A stretch of 64,000 bases of DNA from Alkalibacterium iburiense. Lineage in GTDB: Bacteria > Bacillota > Bacilli > Lactobacillales > Carnobacteriaceae_A. How positions within the stretch are numbered: position 1 is the stretch's first letter; each line of letters begins with the position of its first letter. The position numbers and the translations under genes are program-made. Location of the stretch: contig NZ_BAAACW010000017.1 in the NCBI RefSeq assembly GCF_039521845.1, positions 12,111 through 76,110 of the forward strand, read 5' to 3'. Below the pieces are notes generated by a model, which made no database searches, was not told the origin of the DNA, and saw only the letters and a program-made list of their open reading frames with translations. This document shows, one piece after another, positions 53,650 through 62,505 of the stretch.

Positions 53650-54411
53650 TTAATAAGCAGTCAACCCGCCATCAGCCGTCAAAACAGACCCATTCACAAA
53701 GCTGCTGTCATCTGAAGCTAAAAATAGTGCCACTCGTGCAATTTCTTCAGGTTCTGCTACTCGAATATTTCCGGTATTCCCAGCTTCAATGTACCCATAG
53801 GCTTCAGGATCAACCTCTCCCATTGTGCTGGCTATATTTGTATTCACTCCACCAGTTCCAATGGCATTACAACGAATGTTTTTGTTGGCATATGAAAATC
53901 CAGTATTTTTAGTCATCCCAATAACTGCATGTTTTGATGCTGTATAAGACACTCCTGCATGGGCTCCTACAAACCCAGCTATAGATGCATTGTTTACAAT
54001 GACTCCGTGCCTTTGTTCTTCAAATATCGGAATAACCTTACGCATAGAGTAGAAAACAGAATGGGTATTCACTTCCAATACTCTCTTAAACCGCTCTACT
54101 TCTGTTCGACTAACCGGTTCAAACCCATCCATTATACCCGCATTATTTACCAGAATATCTAATTGATCAAATGTCTCAATCGCTTTATCAATCATGGCTT
54201 CATTTTGTGCTTGATCAGAAACATCGGCTTCGAAAGCTATAGCCGATTCAGGATAGTCCCTATTGAGGGCATCCACAACCTTTTGTGCTCCTTCAAAGTT
54301 ATAGTCTGTGCAGACAACCTTTGCTCCTTCTTTCACAAACAATTCAACAATTGCCTTTCCCATTCCTGATGCTCCACCTGTTACCACCGCTACTTTATTG
54401 TTCAGTTTCAT
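53650..54411 (-). CDS. short-chain dehydrogenase/reductase (SDR)
   Basis: 253-residue NAD(P)-dependent oxidoreductase of unknown substrate. Cofactor motif VVTGGASGMGKAIVE, NNAG (LVNNAGIMDG), catalytic Tyr-Lys in YTASKHAVIGMTK with Ser before it (NNASIAG), and a usual C-terminus (VNGSVLTADGGLTAY). An Asp-Tyr after strand 2 (CTDYN) suggests NAD preference. GGAGGAG lies 8 bases before the ATG at 54411; the outer start is dropped. A dyad overlaps its promoter, so it may be induced. Confidence 0.92.
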   Translation of the reverse strand: MKLNNKVAVVTGGASGMGKAIVELFVKEGAKVVCTDYNFEGAQKVVDALNRDYPESAIAFEADVSDQAQNEAMIDKAIETFDQLDILVNNAGIMDGFEPVSRTEVERFKRVLEVNTHSVFYSMRKVIPIFEEQRHGVIVNNASIAGFVGAHAGVSYTASKHAVIGMTKNTGFSYANKNIRCNAIGTGGVNTNIASTMGEVDPEAYGYIEAGNTGNIRVAEPEEIARVALFLASDDSSFVNGSVLTADGGLTAY

Positions 54412-54440
54412 CAATACCACTCCTCCGTTCATTCTAATAG

Positions 54441-54479
54441 ATTCACTACTATTATACTATATTGTGAATATTTTAACAA
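54441..54479 (-). promoter_or_regulatory. promoter of the SDR gene with overlapping dyad
   Basis: On the minus strand TTGTTA (54479-54474) and TATAAT (54456-54451) with 17-base spacer. ATTCAC (54441-54446) and GTGAAT (54464-54469) flank the -10 as an inverted repeat, a plausible repressor operator. Confidence 0.6.
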
Positions 54480-54564
54480 TAAGAAGAGAGGAAAAGACAG
54501 CCTCACTATTAAAAAGCACTTTAATATTATAAAAAACCGTCTTCTCATTTATTTACAAAAAAAT

Positions 54565-54594
54565 AAACCGTATGGGCTTAAGCCCGTACGGTTT
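54565..54594 (-). terminator. intrinsic terminator of the HD-domain gene
   Basis: AAACCGTATGGGCTT pairs with AAGCCCGTACGGTTT (one mismatch); the minus strand continues ATTTTTTTG. Confidence 0.9.
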
Positions 54595-54606
54595 GTTTAT
54601 CTCGAT

Positions 54607-55128
54607 TTAAGCTATAGCCAACAATTTGAACATCCAGTTAGAGACTTTTGCTTTAACTTTTTCTCTAGTTGGATTCGCTACTTCACTGATAGCGCAATAC
54701 TTGTCCACGCATGTGACAACAAAGCTTTCTTTATAGCGAGGTAAGCCTGTTGTTGTACACAGGAACATATGCTTTAAAATGATATCTTTTTCTAAATCAC
54801 TTAATTCTGTAATAGTTGAGGCATTTTCTACAGCTAACTGAGGGTGAACAAAGTTGTGTGACCCTTTTTTCATCGCTGCAATCTGCTCTCTATCTTCATG
54901 AAAGAAGTCGTGTAATAAACCTGCACGTGCAACAGCTCTTACATTTAAATTGAAACGTTTAGCGATACGGTAACTTACATAAGATACAAATATAGAATGA
55001 ATTAAACGAGTGGTATAACGGTGATGCGTAATCTCATCTAATTTAAGTAAATCTTCGTTTTCTAACAAATCCTCAACTAACGCCATATAGTCTTTGTCAT
55101 TTTCCCAAACTGAACGAACAAATTCCAT
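54607..55128 (-). CDS. HD domain protein, predicted metal-dependent phosphohydrolase
   Basis: 173 residues. HD motif chain: THHRYTTRLIHSIFVSYVSYR (first His), AGLLHDFFHED (His-Asp), VHPQLAVENA, ILKHMFLCT and VTCVDKYCAI (last Asp). Substrate unknown; resembles uncharacterised HD proteins of Lactobacillales. ATG preceded by GGAGACG. A cre-like site lies about 120 bases upstream. Confidence 0.82.
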   Translation of the reverse strand: MEFVRSVWENDKDYMALVEDLLENEDLLKLDEITHHRYTTRLIHSIFVSYVSYRIAKRFNLNVRAVARAGLLHDFFHEDREQIAAMKKGSHNFVHPQLAVENASTITELSDLEKDIILKHMFLCTTTGLPRYKESFVVTCVDKYCAISEVANPTREKVKAKVSNWMFKLLAIA

Positions 55129-55244
55129 GAAACGTCTCCTTTTTTAGTATTCGTTATTCTACTCATATGTGGCCTTGGCTTTCATGGCCGTCTAATAAGT
55201 ATCTTACAACGAATGGAAAGAAATTTAAAGGAAAAACAGCGGTT

Positions 55245-55258
55245 TAAAAACGTTTTCA
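55245..55258. promoter_or_regulatory. candidate cre site upstream of the HD gene
   Basis: On the minus strand TGAAAACGTTTTTA matches the cre consensus TGNAANCGNWWNCA except at position 13. It could mediate CcpA control; inference only. Confidence 0.45.
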
Positions 55259-55293
55259 CGACAAATGTGTCCAGTTTGTCATAATCAGCGGAC

Positions 55294-56052
55294 TTATGGA
55301 TAGAGAGCAAACATTAAAATACTACCTGCTACTGCTACATTTAAAGATTCTGCTTTACCTTTTATCGGGATATATAGATTTTTGGTCGTTTGACTTAATA
55401 GGTTGGGGCGAACGCCACTTCCTTCATTTCCAACAATCAGTCCAAAAGAATCTTGAGGTGATACTGTTCGGTGTGAGACTGCTCGTTCATCTAAGGCCGT
55501 TCCGTAAACCGGATGACCGGCCATTTTTAGGCGCTCCACCCATTCCTCTAACTCGTCTTGAATGACAGACAAGTGAAAATGGCTGCCTTGTGTCGACCGT
55601 ATCGTTTTAGGGTTGTATAAATCAGCTGATCCTTTACCCAATATGACTGCCCCAAATCCTGCAGCATCGGCTGATCGAATAAGAGTCCCTATGTTCCCGG
55701 GATCTTGGACTTCATCCACTAAAAGAATAGGTTTATCGAGTTCTACCGCATCCTTTTTTTCGCGTATGTCCACTATAGCCAGTATCCCCTGGTCAGTTAT
55801 GGCATCTGTTAGAGTATGAGCAACTTCTTTCGATATTAATAAGGTTGAATCTGTAACTAACTCCTTATAGTCGTCCACTTTGTCTTCCCTGATTAGGAGA
55901 GTATCAATGGATGCTCCATATCGTCTGGCTTCTTCGACCAAATGCACCCCTTCAATAATATACTTCTTTTGCTTTTTTCTTCCTTTTCTGCTGAGTAATT
56001 TTTTCCACTCTTTCACTTGTTTATTTTGTGTGGATTCTATTTTTTCAAGCAT
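55294..56052 (-). CDS. TrmH family RNA methyltransferase (SpoU)
   Basis: 252-residue 2'-O-methyltransferase of tRNA or rRNA. An N-terminal substrate-binding domain (YIIEGVHLVEEARRYGA) is followed by the knotted SPOUT domain with LVDEVQDPGNIGTLIRSADAAGF, LIVGNEGSGVRP and IPIKGKAESLNVAVAGSILMF. It resembles Bacillus YsgA, which lies next to pheS there; here it is about 7 kb away. Target nucleotide unknown. The HD gene follows 165 bases downstream. Confidence 0.93.
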   Translation of the reverse strand: MLEKIESTQNKQVKEWKKLLSRKGRKKQKKYIIEGVHLVEEARRYGASIDTLLIREDKVDDYKELVTDSTLLISKEVAHTLTDAITDQGILAIVDIREKKDAVELDKPILLVDEVQDPGNIGTLIRSADAAGFGAVILGKGSADLYNPKTIRSTQGSHFHLSVIQDELEEWVERLKMAGHPVYGTALDERAVSHRTVSPQDSFGLIVGNEGSGVRPNLLSQTTKNLYIPIKGKAESLNVAVAGSILMFALYP

Positions 56053-56144
56053 CGTGTCTCTCCTTTCCTCTTTTTCATCACTATAGCATATTTATTATAC
56101 TGATAGTAACCGGAATGAAACAACTGTCTTTTTGGAAAATAAAA

Positions 56145-56168
56145 AAGAGGAAGATTTCTCCCCCTCTT
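56145..56168 (-). terminator. intrinsic terminator of the M23 peptidase gene
   Basis: On the minus strand AAGAGG..., with partially paired interior, closes against CCTCTT followed by TTTTATTTT. Confidence 0.65.
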
Positions 56169-56188
56169 GTTACCTATAATTTATGTGA

Positions 56189-57604
56189 TTAACCGCCAAT
56201 GTAGTTTAATGGATTGACTGGTGTCCCATTGCGGTGTACTTCAAAGTGTAAGTGTACACCTGTTGATGTTCCAGTTGTTCCCATAATGCCTAATTGTTGG
56301 CCTTGAGAAACTTGTTGACCAGGTGCGACACTTAAGCTCGGTGTCATATGAGCATAAACGGTTGTATAGCCGTCCCCATGGTCTATAACAACGTGGTATC
56401 CTAAACTACTATGATAGGCAGCTGTCGTGACTCTTCCGCCTCTTGCTGCACGGATTGGTCCGCCACCTGCAATGTCAATTCCCGCATGAAGACGACGATC
56501 CCCGTGAACTGGGTGCGTACGGTAGCCAAAGCGAGAGGTTAAGCGCCCACTAGCTGGACGAGTCCATCCTGAGCTTGAAGGTGCGCTGTTGTTTCCACTG
56601 TTACTTGAAGTGGATATTGAGTTGGAGCTAGAGCTAGAATTAGAGCTCGAGTTAGATTTAGCTTCTGCCTGTGCTTTCTTTTCGGCAGCCGCTCGTTTAC
56701 GAGCCACTTCTGCTTGAGCTTCAGCTTCTGCTCGTGCTCTAGCTTCCTCTTCTTTTCTTCTCTGCTCTTCCGCTCGACGTTGTTCTTCTGCTCGACGGCG
56801 TGCTTCTTCGATAATACGCTGTTGTTCTTTTTGCATTTCTTTATTTAATGTGCTTGTACGTTCAGCTATGATAGATTGCTCGTTAATGAAAGACGCTCTT
56901 TCTTCTGCATTCATTTCATATTTTTCTGCTACTTGGATGATTTTGTCATCCAATTCCATTCTTTGAGCAATTAAGTTGTTTCTATCGACTTCCAATTGTG
57001 CTTTGATGCTTTCAACTTCTTCTTGCTCTGCTTTTACTTGATTTTCAGCATCTTCTAATGCCTTTCGGTCTTCAACTTGAGCCTGCATAGTGGATTGGTT
57101 AGCTGAAATTAAAGTGTTTACCACACTAATACGTCCAATTAAGTCAGACAAGCTGTCGGCAGACATCAAGATATCTACAATGTCAGCTGGGTTTCCATTT
57201 TTTTGTACGGAACGCGCTTGTGTTTCTAACTGTTCATTTCTTTGGTCGATTTGAATAATTAATTGCGCAATTTCTGCTTGAAGACGCTCAATCTCTGCTT
57301 CTATGCTTTTGATTTCTTCTTCTTTTTCAGAAATTTGTTTAATTAACTCATCAATATTCGCTTGTAAACCAGCTACTTCTTTTTCAAGTTGAGCTTTTTC
57401 TTCTTCTAAAGATTTCATCTGTTGCTCTCTATTGCTGATCTCACCACTGATACTGTTTGATTTGTTTTCTAACTCTTGTTGCTGCTGCTGCAATTCTCTC
57501 ATACGCTGAGATGATGCTTCTACTTCTATAGAACCAACAGAACTAAATGCAGGCACCGCTAAAACGGCCGTTGTTATAATGGCAAATAATCTTTTTTTAT
57601 TCAA
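56189..57604 (-). CDS. secreted M23 (LytM) peptidase with coiled coil
   Basis: Exported peptidoglycan endopeptidase, 471 residues: signal peptide (cleavage near VEASS), long coiled coil (about 30-300) rich in Gln, Glu and Arg, a Ser/Asn linker and the C-terminal M23 domain with zinc ligands in RLHAGIDIAG and VHLHFEVH and active-site His in YAHM. The segment LETQARSVQ..ILMSADSLSDLIGRISVVNTLI parallels the NlpC/P60 protein at 24.1-25.6 kb. Like EnvC/PcsB proteins it may be activated by FtsEX. Confidence 0.93.
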   Translation of the reverse strand: MNKKRLFAIITTAVLAVPAFSSVGSIEVEASSQRMRELQQQQQELENKSNSISGEISNREQQMKSLEEEKAQLEKEVAGLQANIDELIKQISEKEEEIKSIEAEIERLQAEIAQLIIQIDQRNEQLETQARSVQKNGNPADIVDILMSADSLSDLIGRISVVNTLISANQSTMQAQVEDRKALEDAENQVKAEQEEVESIKAQLEVDRNNLIAQRMELDDKIIQVAEKYEMNAEERASFINEQSIIAERTSTLNKEMQKEQQRIIEEARRRAEEQRRAEEQRRKEEEARARAEAEAQAEVARKRAAAEKKAQAEAKSNSSSNSSSSSNSISTSSNSGNNSAPSSSGWTRPASGRLTSRFGYRTHPVHGDRRLHAGIDIAGGGPIRAARGGRVTTAAYHSSLGYHVVIDHGDGYTTVYAHMTPSLSVAPGQQVSQGQQLGIMGTTGTSTGVHLHFEVHRNGTPVNPLNYIGG

Positions 57605-58062
57605 TCTTCAAACCCCTATTTCTAATAGTATTCGAGAATTTAATTTATTTAAACATTTCTTTTTTATTAAGTATTATAACTATATACTTACTTAATCAGG
57701 TGGCTTTCTTCAAGTACTATGAGAATCATAACATGAGAGCTGAGGGTGTAAGATTTAAATCGTGTAACAGATTTCGGAGTCATTTGTTACAGTCTTGTAT
57801 TATATGGCGAATATTTGACTAATCGGAAACTTAACAAAGCTTGATATGATAGCATTTTAAGAAATTACAGATGATAAAATAGCTCTTTTTTGCTTAATTT
57901 TATTGTGAATGAAAAGTGACAAATAGGTTCAGAACAGTGTCACACTAGCTTTAACTGAGTGAATAATAACGCATTCATCCCTCATTTTGTTTTTCATGAC
58001 TATTTAGGAAAGTTTGTTTTGTTCAAAAGAGACTAAGGGCCGGATCAACTTATTCCTTTTTC
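57605..58062. other. intergenic region with divergent regulatory signals
   Basis: No gene seen. The minus strand has a perfect -10 TATAAT (57678-57673) near the M23 gene without a clear -35. At 57785-57801 the plus strand reads TGTTAC-AGTCT-TGTATT, matching the WalR pattern in 11 of 12 positions, about 180 bases before the M23 start. The rest is AT-rich. Confidence 0.4.
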
Positions 58063-58091
58063 TTTTCATAAAAGATAAATTTTGCTATTCT
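58063..58091 (+). promoter_or_regulatory. promoter of the acetyltransferase pair
   Basis: TTTTCA (58063-58068) and extended -10 TGCTATTCT (58086-58091) with 17-base spacer. Confidence 0.5.
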
Positions 58092-58122
58092 TAAATAAGC
58101 TCTAATGAGTCAAGGAAGGAAC

Positions 58123-58896
58123 ATGCACATGCTGTCATTTCAAAACCTCAATACATACAGTCATCTTTTAGATGAAAATGAATTTTTCAGACATTATTTT
58201 AATCCCGACACTCGATTCAGATACGATTCCAACTTTTTCCAACTTAAGTTCTCTCCATCCGTATCAGAATTTGAATTAATAGAAGAGATGCAAATATATT
58301 TTTCAATCGAAAACCAATTATCTCATATTAAATTTTACTGGCCTGATAACTTAGGCATCAGGCCCGATACATTAGAATATTTAAGCCATCAAGACTATAA
58401 ACTAGAAAAGTTAGAATTACTGAAGATCAGTCCTGAGTCCTTTCTTTCTAAGTCCACCCCTTCGGCGATAACTGTTGTAGAAGTGGCAGCTGATTTGATG
58501 GATACATTAAAAACCATTAATTATATAGAAGACTTAACAATCTCCGAAGAGTACGCTACAAGCAAAGGACCGTTTTATGATGACTTATTTGCCGACCAAA
58601 CCGTCGTCTTTTACATGGCTTTTTATGATAACGAACCAGCAGGCTCGTGTATCGTTAGTGAGTCCAGGCAAGCGATAGAAATAGATGATTTGTTCACTGT
58701 CAAGGAGTTTAGGCAAAAAGGAGTAGCGACTGCCTTACAGCAAAAAGTTATGGCATGGGCTAAAAACCAGAAAAAGCCCGTCATATTGGCAACGGACTCC
58801 GAGGGTTCACCTATTACTATGTATAAGAGGCAAGGCTATGAATCAATTAGCTTCCGTATCGGAGCCCATAAAGAAATCGAGGAGGATACTCTATGA
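58123..58896 (+). CDS. GNAT family N-acetyltransferase
   Basis: 257 residues. The first 125 form a separate Phe/Tyr-rich domain (FRHYFNPDTRFRYDSNFFQLKF) like DUF5613; the C-terminal GNAT domain has the acetyl-CoA motif VKEFRQKGVATALQQKVMAWA and MYKRQGYES. Substrate unknown. ATG at 58123 follows AAGGAAGG; an ATG at 58105 lacks a ribosome site. Its last codons overlap the next gene by 4 bases. Confidence 0.8.
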   Translation: MHMLSFQNLNTYSHLLDENEFFRHYFNPDTRFRYDSNFFQLKFSPSVSEFELIEEMQIYFSIENQLSHIKFYWPDNLGIRPDTLEYLSHQDYKLEKLELLKISPESFLSKSTPSAITVVEVAADLMDTLKTINYIEDLTISEEYATSKGPFYDDLFADQTVVFYMAFYDNEPAGSCIVSESRQAIEIDDLFTVKEFRQKGVATALQQKVMAWAKNQKKPVILATDSEGSPITMYKRQGYESISFRIGAHKEIEEDTL

Positions 58897-59921
58897 CCTT
58901 AACTACGAGACCTTTAACCAAAGAGGATTTCCACCTATATGAGAGGATGCAGACGCAATTAGAAGAAGATTACATGCTCCGCGTGTTTAATCGTCTAACC
59001 GAAGGGGACAACTTCTTATTCGGCTTGTTTGCACAGGATACGTTAATAGCAGTCGCTGGCTATACACTGTTCGCTGATGAATTTGCCATACTTGGACGTT
59101 TAAGAAGTGACGTGCGTTATAGAAAAAAAGGATACGGATCTAAAATCATAGAATACGTGATTGAAGAGGCGCTAAAAAACCCCTCTGTACAATGGATTGG
59201 TGCGAATACGGAGCAACATAACAAACCCGCTCTCTCTATTTTAAAAAAGTTCAATATGTCACCCGTAGCGACTTTATACGCTGCCCAAACAGATGATGTT
59301 TCATCTTTATGCCATAACCAATCTGTATGGCATGAAGTAACTTCTATGGACGAAAAGGTAAAATGGGTACAGAAAACTTATTTAAACCCTGACTTTGAAA
59401 CGAATGTCTTTCCCATTGAGGCTTATTATCCATTCCCTGCACGACCGTCTCTTTTTGAAAACCAATTAAATAAGTGGCGTTTTTTCGAAAATGACAATCA
59501 AACCCGTTACATGATGATAGGGACAGAAGAAAAAGGGAAGAGCTACTTACACGTCGTTTACCCATGGTCTGATTTTATGAAGCAGTCTGGCTTTTTCAAA
59601 ACTGTACACTCCGAATTAGAACGTGCTAAGGTACAAGAATCGGCGGATCTTATCTGGATGGATTTGACTGAGGAAGAAGTTGCTTCACTCCCATCAAAAC
59701 ACCCTTTTGAGCTTCCTTCTCCTTGGGTTCTTCACGGAAAATCTAAAGAGGCCTTTCGGACTTCTTCTATAGTAGAAGCTTTTTCAGAGGCTAGCCATAT
59801 GTTAGAGAATCTGGAAAATGAGATTGACGAATTAGAAGCAGAAATGAAGGAAAAGGAACAGGCTTTAGAAGAGTCGCGTCAAAAGTTTCAGGACATTTCA
59901 GATACACTTGAAGAGCACTAA
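58893..59921 (+). CDS. GNAT acetyltransferase with C-terminal coiled coil
   Basis: 342 residues. The N-terminal GNAT domain carries RLRSDVRYRKKGYGSKIIEYVIEEAL and NKPALSILKKFNM; a middle part of about 130 residues is not recognised; the last 50 residues form a Glu-rich coiled coil (LENEIDELEAEMKEKEQALEE). ATGA overlap with the preceding gene indicates coupling, so the two products may work together. Substrate unknown. Confidence 0.8.
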   Translation: MTLTTRPLTKEDFHLYERMQTQLEEDYMLRVFNRLTEGDNFLFGLFAQDTLIAVAGYTLFADEFAILGRLRSDVRYRKKGYGSKIIEYVIEEALKNPSVQWIGANTEQHNKPALSILKKFNMSPVATLYAAQTDDVSSLCHNQSVWHEVTSMDEKVKWVQKTYLNPDFETNVFPIEAYYPFPARPSLFENQLNKWRFFENDNQTRYMMIGTEEKGKSYLHVVYPWSDFMKQSGFFKTVHSELERAKVQESADLIWMDLTEEEVASLPSKHPFELPSPWVLHGKSKEAFRTSSIVEAFSEASHMLENLENEIDELEAEMKEKEQALEESRQKFQDISDTLEEH

Positions 59922-59973
59922 AAACCAGCACCATCCTTTTTCGAGGCTAGAGTGATCCTCATGAGTTATATTC

Positions 59974-60003
59974 GAGAGACAGACTTTTAATAGTCTGTCT
60001 CTC
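59974..60003 (+). terminator. intrinsic terminator of the acetyltransferase pair
   Basis: Perfect 12-bp stem GAGAGACAGACT with AGTCTGTCTCTC, 6-base loop, then TTTCTGTTT. Confidence 0.85.
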
Positions 60004-60071
60004 TTTCTGTTTCAATCGAGCTTAAATTTTTAAATAGACGAATATCATAGATCCTTAGCAGATAATGAGAC

Positions 60072-60116
60072 TTCCCCCTCATACGACTGTTTTCCATAGT
60101 TTAGTATGAGGGGGAA
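60072..60116. repeat. 13-bp perfect inverted repeat
   Basis: TTCCCCCTCATAC and GTATGAGGGGGAA, 19-base loop, within the 550-base non-coding stretch 59922-60474. No T run on either strand, so not a standard terminator. Confidence 0.7.
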
Positions 60117-60177
60117 ATCGCATTTCAATATCATACTGTTGTTTTTAAAAAACTCATATGACAAGGAAAGACTGTTT

Positions 60178-60270
60178 CCCTATCATACGAGCTTTTTTCT
60201 TCCCTTCAACTGATGTGATTGATGTATAGTTCCTTCATTCCAATGTTAAAATGACACCCGTATGATAGGG
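60178..60270. repeat. 12-bp perfect inverted repeat with 69-base insert
   Basis: CCCTATCATACG (60178-60189) faces CGTATGATAGGG (60259-60270). The arms resemble those of the neighbouring repeat (both contain CCC-T-CATAC). Nothing coding was seen between the arms. Confidence 0.65.
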
Positions 60271-60414
60271 TCGTTATTTGACTATCACATGCAACTATAC
60301 CCATTAAAATTCCAGTGCGAAAACGGAGAAACCTTCCGTGTATGCTGTACGCTTTAATAAGAAAAGTGGCTAGAATGACTTAACAGATAAACAGGTGACT
60401 TAGAAACTAAAAAC

Positions 60415-60448
60415 CCCCTTAAAGTTAGATTTAATCAACTTTAAGGGG
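60415..60448 (-). terminator. intrinsic terminator of the M3 peptidase gene
   Basis: On the minus strand CCCCTTAAAGTT pairs perfectly with AACTTTAAGGGG, followed by GTTTTT. Confidence 0.9.
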
Positions 60449-60474
60449 ATAATGTATCCGTACTTTTATAGGTC

Positions 60475-62172
60475 TTACAATTTTGAATCGTCAACCGCAT
60501 CTAAAGCTTCATCGATAGTTTTAACAACCTCTTCTAATGAGCCTTCTTCAAACGGAGAGCGTAAATGAGCCGCTTCGACAGTTTCCAAGAAACTCTTGGT
60601 TCCTCCCGCTTTACAAATAGCCATATAGTCTTCCCAAGCTGTTTCATCCTTGTCTACAATAGCTCGTTTCCAGAATTGTAGCGCACAGACTTGAGCAAGG
60701 GTGTAGTCAATGTAGTAGAATGGAGAACCAAAAATATGTCCCTGTCTAAACCAGAATGTTCCTTTGTCTAAAAAGTCACTTTCTGAATAATCTCTATGAG
60801 GGATATACTGCTTCTCTAATTTTCTCCAGGCTGCTTTTCTTTCCTCTGGCGTCCATTCAGGATTTTCATACACTTCATGCTGGAAGTGATCCACTAACAC
60901 GCCATAAGGCAAGAAACGAACCGTCCCACTTAAGTGATCAAATTTGTATTTTTCTGTCTGCTCTTTAAAGAACAATTCCATCCATGGGTAGGTAAAGAAC
61001 TCCATGCTCATGGAATGAATTTCACAGGTTTCAAAAGTTGGAAACACAATTTCTGGCTGCTTAATCCATCTGGATTGGTACACTTGGAAAGCATGTCCCG
61101 CTTCGTGAGTGAGAACGTCTATATCTCCAGATGTGCCATTGAAGTTCGCAAAAATAAACGGTGATTGATAGTCAGGAATATATGTACAGTATCCTCCACC
61201 AGCTTTCCCTTCTTTAGAAAGCAAGTCAACCAGTTCTTTATCGAATAAGAAGTCGATGAATTCAGCTGTTTCAGGACTTAATTCATGGTACATTTTTCTT
61301 CCATTTTCAATAATGTAATCTGGGTCTCCTTGAGGAGTGGGATTCCCATCTAAGAACTGAAGAGCCGTATCATAATGCTTCATGTCTTCAATTCCAATGC
61401 GCTTGGCTTGTCTATCAGCTAACTTTTTAGTTAAAGGAACAACATAATCTAGAACTTGTTTACGGTACACTTCAACCATGTCACGGTTATAGTCGAATCG
61501 TTTCATTCTAACGTACCCCAATTCTACGAAGTCTTTATAGCCTAATTTTTTCGCCATCGTGTCTCTTACTTTGACTAACTCGTCGTAAAGGCGATCAATT
61601 TCATCTTCTTGTTCCTTAAAGAAGCTCAAGTGAGCCTCAGAAGCCTCTTTTCTCACTTGTCGATCTTTTGATTCCAAGTAGGGACCAAATTGAGAAAGCG
61701 TCAGTTTCTTCCCGTCAAACTCAATTTCAGCAGAAGCCAGTAACTTTTGATAATCGCTGCTTAACTGGTTTTCTTTTTGCATTAAGTCAATGACTTTTGA
61801 ATCAAAAGAATCCAATTCATATTGCATATTTTGGAAGAATGTACGCGGATAGGCATTTTTCAGTTCCTCTATATAAGGAGAGTCCATAACGGCTTTATAA
61901 TAAGTCGTGCTCAACTCCTGATAGTAAGGGAAGTACTCATTCCAATACTTGTCCTCTTCTTCGTAGAACTCGTCTTTCGTATTAATAGAGTAGCGAATGG
62001 ATGCTAAGGTAGCCATTGTTTCGAGTGATGCTGTTAAATTAGAAATCTCATCGATAGACTCTTTAACCTCTTCCACCGAATCCGCACTCTTTAAATTGTC
62101 AACCAGTAGTAAAAAGTCTTTTTTATATAGCTCATACTCTGGTCTCTCATAAGTATAGTCGTTAAATTTCAT
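60475..62172 (-). CDS. M3 family oligoendopeptidase
   Basis: Zinc peptidase of 565 residues, distinct from PepF at 22.2-24.0 kb. Active site DVLTHEAGHAFQVYQ (HExxH) and third ligand Glu in FETCEIHSMSMEFFTYP. Signature regions GGGYCTYIPDYQSPFIFANFNGTSGDIDV and RQGHIFGSPFYYIDYTLAQV are typical of the M3B pepF-like subfamily in lactobacilli. ATG with AGGAGG. Extended -10 TGCTATACT at 62211-62206. Single-gene unit. Confidence 0.93.
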   Translation of the reverse strand: MKFNDYTYERPEYELYKKDFLLLVDNLKSADSVEEVKESIDEISNLTASLETMATLASIRYSINTKDEFYEEEDKYWNEYFPYYQELSTTYYKAVMDSPYIEELKNAYPRTFFQNMQYELDSFDSKVIDLMQKENQLSSDYQKLLASAEIEFDGKKLTLSQFGPYLESKDRQVRKEASEAHLSFFKEQEDEIDRLYDELVKVRDTMAKKLGYKDFVELGYVRMKRFDYNRDMVEVYRKQVLDYVVPLTKKLADRQAKRIGIEDMKHYDTALQFLDGNPTPQGDPDYIIENGRKMYHELSPETAEFIDFLFDKELVDLLSKEGKAGGGYCTYIPDYQSPFIFANFNGTSGDIDVLTHEAGHAFQVYQSRWIKQPEIVFPTFETCEIHSMSMEFFTYPWMELFFKEQTEKYKFDHLSGTVRFLPYGVLVDHFQHEVYENPEWTPEERKAAWRKLEKQYIPHRDYSESDFLDKGTFWFRQGHIFGSPFYYIDYTLAQVCALQFWKRAIVDKDETAWEDYMAICKAGGTKSFLETVEAAHLRSPFEEGSLEEVVKTIDEALDAVDDSKL

Positions 62173-62505
62173 TGTGTTCCTCCTATGCTACTTTTAGTTT
62201 AGTTAAGTATAGCACAAGAATGAGAAAATCAATATAAAACTATTAAAAAACAGAGTGAATAAATTATATTTTTTTCTAAGTTCTATACTTAATGCATTCG
62301 GAAAATGATAACGGAATATCTAATTTTTTTAGTTATAACAATACGCATTTTATGTACTATTAAACGAAAAAAACAACTCTTCAGGTTTTATCCCAAAGAG
62401 TTGTCCTTTCATTCATTCGTGTAAGGTTGATTATACCCTCTCTCCTCTGCCCGACAGGTGGTATATCACCAAAAGTTAGATTGTATGATCACCTTTTTAC
62501 AGAAA
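62173..62505. other. intergenic region between M3 peptidase and lipoprotein genes
   Basis: It holds the M3 promoter (minus-strand AGTATA complement at 62206-62211), a terminator at 62373-62404 and a short dyad GGTGGTATATCACC near 62458-62471. The remainder is AT-rich with no gene recognised. Confidence 0.55.
62373..62404 (-). terminator. intrinsic terminator of the lipoprotein gene at 62.5 kb
   Basis: On the minus strand ACAACTCTT pairs with AAGAGTTGT, then TTTTTT. It lies about 100 bases after the stop codon. Confidence 0.82.

Noticed and set aside
55294..55565. Plus-strand 89-codon open frame at the 3' end of the RNA methyltransferase gene
   Set aside because: Antisense to conserved SpoU motifs, no start signals.
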